NCBI GenBank assembly: GCA_047632015.1
Contig: JBLIBC010000017.1
Location: forward strand, 1 to 19,697
Direction: 5' to 3'
Source of the DNA: JBLIAZ01 sp047632015
GTDB lineage: Bacteria > Bacteroidota > Bacteroidia > Flavobacteriales_C > GCA-002722245
Length of the DNA: 19,697 nt
A model generated the notes under the pieces. The model was not told the DNA's origin. It made no database searches and saw only the letters and a list, made by a program, of their open reading frames with translations. The position numbers and the translations under genes were made by a program. Below are positions 15,120-19,697 of the stretch, piece after piece. Position 1 is the stretch's first letter. Every line of letters begins with the position of its first letter.

Positions 15120-16598
15120 ATGAAAAGTAAAAAAATAAATAAAAAAGCGCCTGAAAAAAAGGAAGTAAAACCGACCTTTTTTTCCACTAAACCTGTACTG
15201 GAAATTGCCTTGAAATCATTGGTTTTGATTGGTGTTTTGTGTTTGGCGTTGTATTATTCTGATGATAAAGGATACTTTGATCCTGATATAATAAATAATC
15301 ACACCAAAAAAAAATGGGATGCATTTCATCAATTCACCAAACACAACAACGTAGATGTGTTGTTGTTGGGTAATTCACATCTTTACACTGGCATTAACCC
15401 GAAAAACTTGAGTGTTACTTTGGCGGCAAACTCTTTTATATTGGCCTCACCTGGTACAAATATTGCCGACACGTATTATTCTTTAAAAGAAGCTTTGGAG
15501 CATACCGATCCAAAACTAATCGTGATAGAAACGTATGGAATTAATGATTTTGATCCTTTCTCGCTCACAAAAGGGGCATTGTCCGATCAATTTAAAAGTT
15601 TCAATGCCAGACCTAGCAGCGTAGGTAAACTAACATCTACTCCGTTTCTGTTTTCCTCCAACAATTACGGCTATGCTTGGTCAAACACCATCAGAAATCA
15701 CGAGTTTATTTTCAATGACACCACTCAATTACAAAAGAATAAGGCTTTGATTATCAAGAAGCCAAAGAAAAAAAAGAACTTGTATTTAGGAAGATACGTT
15801 CGTTTTCAAACAGGACTAAGCGACAGTATTTTAGCCAAGTATGATTCCTTGGGAGCCCCTGTGAATGGATCGGAATACTTAACGGGAGGTTCCGCAAAAA
15901 AATACGTTCAAAAAATTGTTGATTTGTGTGAAAACAAAAACATCGAACTGATGTTTTTGACATTACCTATGTACCATAGTCATGTGGCAAATTATTCGAA
16001 ATGGTCCGAAAAGTTAGGTGAAATTTTAAACCCTTATCCAAATGATTGGATAAACATGCAAAGCCCTTATGACAGTTCTAATTTTACTGCAGACTGCTTT
16101 GAAGACACCTATAAAACTAATCAACACATGACTTACAAGGGGTCATTAATTGCAACTTACAAATTGGCAAATCACATTAAATCAAACGTGAATTTGAAAT
16201 TGCAAAACAGAGAAAAAGAGAGACGGTGGACGAAAAACTTTTATGGAGAAGAAGGGTATTTCTATAATTATCCTGTTGCCGAAAGCGATACAGCCAACAA
16301 ATTAATTTGTAGTAATTTTAAAACGAGCAACGTACTGCTAAAGGAGGTTTCAGTGCTAAAAATGAGTAAAGGAGTCAATAAAATTCTGTTGGCAAAAGTG
16401 GATACAACTGGTGTTGATATCAGTACTTGTAAGATTAGACTCCGAATTAGCTTTGAAGAGGATAAACAATTGAAAGTCACTAATATTGATTTAGCCTATG
16501 ATCATTTCCGTCGATTAAATGATCAATATAATTTTCATGTTACAATCAAACCTATTGAGGTGACACAAGTAAAATCAGGTGCAATCATTTGTAAGTAA
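15120..16598 (+). CDS. SGNH/DltD-AlgJ-like membrane-anchored partner of MBOAT acyltransferase
   Basis: The 492-aa protein has a lysine-rich cytoplasmic N-terminus, one membrane anchor (about 29-46) and an extracytoplasmic domain. Nucleophile-block GNSH (84-87, S86) follows DVLLL, and LIVIETYGIND (133-143) is the next conserved strand. The C-terminal His is H336 in YKTNQHMTYKGS. The usual D-x-x-H aspartate is replaced by T333, although D329 is close. Residues about 365-492 form an added strand-rich region that I do not recognise. By position next to an MBOAT gene it probably moves acyl groups onto a polymer outside the membrane. Whether it is a full hydrolase/transferase or a binding partner is open because of the altered triad. 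Confidence 0.8.
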   Translation: MKSKKINKKAPEKKEVKPTFFSTKPVLEIALKSLVLIGVLCLALYYSDDKGYFDPDIINNHTKKKWDAFHQFTKHNNVDVLLLGNSHLYTGINPKNLSVTLAANSFILASPGTNIADTYYSLKEALEHTDPKLIVIETYGINDFDPFSLTKGALSDQFKSFNARPSSVGKLTSTPFLFSSNNYGYAWSNTIRNHEFIFNDTTQLQKNKALIIKKPKKKKNLYLGRYVRFQTGLSDSILAKYDSLGAPVNGSEYLTGGSAKKYVQKIVDLCENKNIELMFLTLPMYHSHVANYSKWSEKLGEILNPYPNDWINMQSPYDSSNFTADCFEDTYKTNQHMTYKGSLIATYKLANHIKSNVNLKLQNREKERRWTKNFYGEEGYFYNYPVAESDTANKLICSNFKTSNVLLKEVSVLKMSKGVNKILLAKVDTTGVDISTCKIRLRISFEEDKQLKVTNIDLAYDHFRRLNDQYNFHVTIKPIEVTQVKSGAIICK

Positions 16599-16608
16599 AA
16601 GCTTACTT
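16593..16608. terminator. Palindrome covering both convergent stop codons
   Basis: AAGTAA and TTACTT are perfect inverted arms with a 4-nt loop AAGC. The left arm contains the TAA of the SGNH-like gene and the right arm the reverse TAA of the TatD gene. Only 4 bp separate the two genes, so the palindrome may act as a compact bidirectional terminator. The stem is AT-rich and weak. Confidence 0.3.
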
Positions 16609-17409
16609 CAATTGGAACATTTCCTTGGCATTAGCTGTCGTAACTTGAGCTACTTGGGATAGAGGCAATTGATGAATGTCAGATATTTTGTCGGCAATCA
16701 GCTTTAAGTATGCACTCTCGTTTCTTTTTCCTCTATAAGGAACAGGAGGTAAATAAGGGCAATCCGTTTCAAGTACTAAATACGCTAGTGGAATTTCAGC
16801 CACTACTTTATCCAGTCCCGAATTTTTAAAGGTGACCACTCCACCTATTCCCATTTTAAACCCACCATAATTAATGATGTGTTGTGCTTGATCCACTGTT
16901 CCAGTGAAGCAATGAAAAACGCCGCGTAATTCAGGGCAATTTTCTCGATCAACGATTTCAAATATTTCATCAAAAGATTCGCGCGCGTGAATCACAATAG
17001 GAAGTTGGTATTTAATAGCCAACTTGATTTGCGCTGTAAAAGCTAATTTTTGCTCCGCTTCCAATGTTTTATCCCAGTGTAAATCAATCCCAATTTCACC
17101 AATAGCACAATAATTATTGGGTTTGGACAAGTAGGATTCAACTAACTCGAGTTGCTTTTCCCAATCCTTTTTGATGTAGCAAGGGTGAATGCCCATCATG
17201 GGCACAAAAAAATCAGGGTAATCATGGGACAACAAATGCATGCGTGCAATGCTGCCCTCGTCAATATTAGGTAGTAATATTTTTGTTAATCCATTGCTTT
17301 TTGCTCGGGCAACCACCTCGTCAAAATCCTCCAAAAACTCCTTGGAATACAAATGAGCATGGGTGTCGATTATGCTTGGATTTAGGTTTAACTCCTCCAC
17401 GACAAGCAA
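16603..17409 (-). CDS. TatD-family metal-dependent hydrolase (DNase)
   Basis: TatD proteins are TIM-barrel metal-dependent nucleases. The metal ligands are present: H17 and H19 in DTHAHLY, E105 in AIGEIGIDL, H141 in VIHARESF, H166 in VFHCFTG and D216 in LETDCPYLPP. GKRNES follows as in the family. There is no ATG near the expected start. The frame can begin with TTG at 17409 (268 aa) or GTG at 17400 (265 aa), and the conserved IIDTHAH lies only 9-12 residues in. It follows tyrS by 4 bp on the same strand, so translation is probably coupled. Cytoplasmic, with no signal peptide. Confidence 0.94.
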   Translation of the reverse strand: MLVVEELNLNPSIIDTHAHLYSKEFLEDFDEVVARAKSNGLTKILLPNIDEGSIARMHLLSHDYPDFFVPMMGIHPCYIKKDWEKQLELVESYLSKPNNYCAIGEIGIDLHWDKTLEAEQKLAFTAQIKLAIKYQLPIVIHARESFDEIFEIVDRENCPELRGVFHCFTGTVDQAQHIINYGGFKMGIGGVVTFKNSGLDKVVAEIPLAYLVLETDCPYLPPVPYRGKRNESAYLKLIADKISDIHQLPLSQVAQVTTANAKEMFQLK

Positions 17410-17413
17410 TTTG

Positions 17414-18688
17414 TTATAATATATTTACTAAATGGTAATTCTTTTTACCGTTTTGAAGCAAAATAAATTTTTCATTAATTACGTCAGCAGCACTGATTTC
17501 CTTGCTGTCATTTACCTTGTTTTTATTCACCGCAACAGAGTTTGCTTTTAGTGCTCGCCTTGCCTCACCTTTGCTGTTAAACACAGGAGCGATATCCGTT
17601 AAAAAATCAATGATTCCACACGATTCCCTCAAGGTAGATTTTTCAACTTCCGTTTGAGGAACACCTTCAAAAATGCTTTTGATGTCCTCAGGACTCACGT
17701 TTTTCAAATTTTCCTCAGTGGCTTTTCCAAATAAAATGGCTGACGCTTCAATAGCATTCTGTAATGCTTTTGCTGAATGCACAGTAACAGTGATGTCTTC
17801 GGCTAAGGCCTTTTGGAGCAATCTCATGTGAGGCCCTTCAGCATGCTGAGTAGCTAATTCACTAATTTCATTTTCAGTTTTCATTGTAAAAATCTTAATG
17901 GATTTTAACGCGTCTTCGTCACTTTGATTCAACCAAAACTGGTAAAACTTATAAGGAGATGTTCTTTTAGGATCCAACCAAATGTTGCCGCCCTCTGATT
18001 TTCCAAATTTTGATCCATCAGCTTTTGTAATTAATGGACAAGTTAAAGCGAATGCATCACCTCCACCTAACCGGCGAATAAACTCGGTTCCGGTAGTTAT
18101 GTTTCCCCATTGGTCCGAACCTCCCATTTGAAGCTTGCAATTTTTTTCCTTTTGCAAATGGTAAAAATCATATCCTTGAATTAATTGGTAGGAAAACTCC
18201 GTAAACGAAAGGCCTGTTTCCAAACGCTTTTTTACAGAATCTTTACTCATCATGTAGTTGATGGTTAAATGCTTTCCTGCATCGCGTAAAAAATCAAGCA
18301 ATGTAAAATCCTTAAACCAATCGTAATTGTTTACAATTTCAGCTGAATTGGCCCCTGAATCAAAATTTAAAAAACTTTGCAATTGCGCTTTAACTCCCTC
18401 TAAATTTTGCTGTAATGTTTGTTCGGATAAAAATTTTCGCTCCTCCGATTTGCCTGAAGGATCACCAACCATTCCGGTAGCACCACCAACCAAGGCAATA
18501 GGTTTGTGACCAGCTTGCTGAAAGTGTTTTAGCATCATGATGGACACTAAATTTCCTATATGTAAAGAATCAGCTGTTGGGTCAAACCCAACATATGCCG
18601 AGGTAATTTCTTTTTCAAGTTGTTCTTCTAATCCTGGAGTGATGTCGTGTATCATTCCCCTCCATTTCAATTCGCCGATAAAATTCAT
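17414..18688 (-). CDS. tyrS: Tyrosyl-tRNA synthetase
   Basis: A class I aminoacyl-tRNA synthetase charging tRNA-Tyr. The 424-aa protein has the HIGH-equivalent HIGN (43-46), the tyrosine/ATP pocket segments YVGFDPTADSLHIG and QLIQGYDFYHL, QMGGSDQWGNI (187-197) and the KMSKS-equivalent KFGKS (227-231). The C-terminal S4-like RNA-binding domain covers about 350-424 (ARRALKANSVAVNKNKV). Length and domain order match bacterial TyrRS. The ATG lies 4 nt after a perfect TATCTTTG promoter box, implying almost no leader, and hence no T-box-type control. It is followed by the TatD gene. Confidence 0.98.
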   Translation of the reverse strand: MNFIGELKWRGMIHDITPGLEEQLEKEITSAYVGFDPTADSLHIGNLVSIMMLKHFQQAGHKPIALVGGATGMVGDPSGKSEERKFLSEQTLQQNLEGVKAQLQSFLNFDSGANSAEIVNNYDWFKDFTLLDFLRDAGKHLTINYMMSKDSVKKRLETGLSFTEFSYQLIQGYDFYHLQKEKNCKLQMGGSDQWGNITTGTEFIRRLGGGDAFALTCPLITKADGSKFGKSEGGNIWLDPKRTSPYKFYQFWLNQSDEDALKSIKIFTMKTENEISELATQHAEGPHMRLLQKALAEDITVTVHSAKALQNAIEASAILFGKATEENLKNVSPEDIKSIFEGVPQTEVEKSTLRESCGIIDFLTDIAPVFNSKGEARRALKANSVAVNKNKVNDSKEISAADVINEKFILLQNGKKNYHLVNIL

Positions 18689-18692
18689 GGCG

Positions 18693-18700
18693 CAAAGATA
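18693..18700 (-). promoter_or_regulatory. tyrS -7 promoter box, leaderless arrangement
   Basis: TATCTTTG on the minus strand is an exact TAnnTTTG match. Only CGCC separates it from the tyrS ATG, so transcription should start at or next to the A of the start codon. No clear TTG is present at -33. Confidence 0.55.
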
Positions 18701-19125
18701 GATAAAAGCTTAAAGAGGGGAAAAGAAAAAATGCATTGGAAACAGAGATAAAATATGCTGACTGAATTGTAACAAAAAGCACTTATTAAGAAAACCCAAG
18801 CCTTTTTTGAAACTTTTTCGCTTTACTTTCGTAGGTCCTTTATATTAGACGGTGAAAACACCTTAAAAAGATAGATGAGCTTCACAAGTCAAAGGAAAAT
18901 ATTTAATAACTGGATCTGCGGTTATCATACTGCTCCTTTTGCTTACGACATTAATCAAGCGCTCACCTTTTAAAGCATAATCCCTCCGTCTTTATCATTT
19001 GTATACTCTGATCCTCTACATCAAATTAATTGAACTCACCTCAATCCAACCCAAGCACAATACGTCAGAATTTAAGCTGTTGACAATTCCTTTAATCACC
19101 AAGGTAAAATCAAGAGCGTATGTTG
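18701..19125. other. Gene-poor stretch with a small disrupted reading frame
   Basis: I find no gene over 40 codons here. TTTG (18806) and TACTTTCG (18824-18831) resemble a weak promoter pointing right, followed by GGTG-AAAA-CACC (18851-18862), a 4-bp hairpin. ATG 18875 opens a 32-codon frame ending at 18973. An adjacent frame, 18905-18980, reads as a leucine-rich stretch (ITGSAVIILLLLLTTLIKR) without its own start. Joined by a one-base shift they would encode a short membrane protein, but this could be chance. No RNA gene or repeat is recognised. Confidence 0.4.
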
Positions 19126-19133
19126 TAAATTTG
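19126..19133 (+). promoter_or_regulatory. -7 promoter box ahead of ATG 19138
   Basis: TAAATTTG is an exact TAnnTTTG match, with TTCC between it and an ATG at 19138, the same 4-nt spacing as at folE and tyrS. It predicts a leaderless start at 19138. Confidence 0.5.
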
Positions 19134-19137
19134 TTCC

Positions 19138-19212
19138 ATGGAGCAAAGACTTTTTAAACAAAAGCAATTTTATATTTCATTTTTCATCTATACTGACTCA
19201 ATGGTCTCTTAG
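19138..19212 (+). other. 24-codon open frame: leader ORF or broken N-terminus of the DUF4271 gene
   Basis: ATG 19138 opens a frame encoding MEQRLFKQKQFYISFFIYTD, then SMVS, and a stop at 19210-19212. The stop runs into the DUF4271 frame, which is one base out of phase. The two frames abut without a gap, and the promoter box is placed for this ATG. Either it is a short leader peptide or a one-base deletion (real or a sequencing error) between 19197 and 19212 splits one gene. Confidence 0.45.
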
Positions 19213-19697
19213 TGGAAAAAGAACTGCTTTCTCTTCCAATTAATTCTGGGCACTCAGCTCTAGTATATGTATGCCTTGTTATGGTGTGCTTACTTTACGT
19301 TTTAATTTTCTCCTATTACCAAGAGCAAAGTAAGCGTTTACTTTCCGCAAGTGTTAACTCAAAAACAAAAAGCACCTTGAGTCGAATTGATTCTGAAACG
19401 ATAAATAAAGTAGGGAGGTACATGAACCTTTTGTTTTTCATAAACATCCTGCTTTTTGTTTATGCAGCTGCTTATCGTTATCATTTGTATGAGCGGCTGA
19501 GTAAGTTGCAATTAACCTTCATAATCGTAGGAGTTTTATGCTTGTTCCTTTTGAAATATTTTACCCATTATTTTTTAGCGCTGGTATTCAAAACTCAGCA
19601 TTTAGCTAAACAATATTTGGAAGAACTTTACCTTAAGTTAAAGCTCTTCGGAATATTACTGTTTCCATTAATTTTACTGCTGCTATTTTCCCCAAAA
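19212..19697 (+). CDS. DUF4271 family membrane protein, partial at right edge
   Basis: The open frame from GTG 19212 to the window end gives 162 residues with no stop. It has four hydrophobic segments, separated by a basic loop (KRLLSASVNSKTKSTLSR) and others: ALVYVCLVMVCLLYVLIF, LLFFINILLFVYAAAY, TFIIVGVLCLFLLKYF and LFGILLFPLILLLLF. The layout, and the KYFTHYFLALVF then YLEELYLKLKLFGI pattern, match the Bacteroidota DUF4271 membrane family, whose function is not known. The frame has no ATG near its beginning; the start is either this GTG or ATG 19138 with a frame disruption between. Truncated by the window edge, so the C-terminus is missing. Confidence 0.75.
   Translation, partial: MEKELLSLPINSGHSALVYVCLVMVCLLYVLIFSYYQEQSKRLLSASVNSKTKSTLSRIDSETINKVGRYMNLLFFINILLFVYAAAYRYHLYERLSKLQLTFIIVGVLCLFLLKYFTHYFLALVFKTQHLAKQYLEELYLKLKLFGILLFPLILLLLFSPK

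Noticed and set aside
18689..19137. tRNA or small stable RNA gene
   Set aside because: No cloverleaf arms, T-loop consensus or GC-rich stem set could be found in this AT-rich stretch.

Overview
The window is a chromosomal stretch from a Bacteroidota bacterium, most likely a marine or freshwater flavobacterial lineage. This rests on four things. Base composition is AT-rich. Several starts are preceded by TAnnTTTG, the -7 element of Bacteroidota promoters, rather than by strong Shine-Dalgarno sites. Many genes belong to families typical of that phylum (urea-transporter/M23 fusion, DUF4271, a TIP30-like SDR, a lipoprotein with an acidic post-Cys motif). There is no insertion sequence, integrase, tRNA, rRNA or CRISPR array that I can see.

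Layout. (1) Positions 78-5623, + strand: a fold-III PLP decarboxylase (diaminopimelate/ornithine/arginine type), then a tightly packed trio: a urea-transporter-like channel fused to an M23 metallopeptidase domain, a TPR plus outer-membrane beta-barrel protein, and a secreted TPR protein. The trio overlaps by 25 and 4 nt. A class I methyltransferase follows at 5709 behind its own candidate promoter. (2) 6552-9232, - strand: a CDP-alcohol phosphatidyltransferase, a PTPS/QueD-type pterin enzyme, FolE, and an SDR-like protein starting with TTG. FolE and PTPS catalyse the first two steps from GTP towards biopterin, or towards queuosine. (3) 9411-13521, - strand: mutS, a CPBP membrane protease and a small surface-type lipoprotein, in that transcription order. 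(4) 13679-16598, + strand: an MBOAT O-acyltransferase and its SGNH-like membrane partner, probably acylating an exported glycan. (5) 16603-18688, - strand: tyrS then a TatD nuclease. (6) 18689-19697: about 450 bp without a convincing gene, then the start of a DUF4271 membrane protein cut by the window edge, with a possible frame disruption near its start.

Most interesting points. The 78-5623 cluster looks like one envelope-spanning unit: cytoplasmic amine or lysine metabolism, an inner-membrane channel with an attached wall-hydrolase domain, a periplasmic TPR protein and an outer-membrane barrel. Its function is not established by the sequence. Separately, three genes (folE, tyrS, DUF4271) carry a TAnnTTTG-like box exactly 4 nt upstream of ATG, which predicts leaderless mRNAs.
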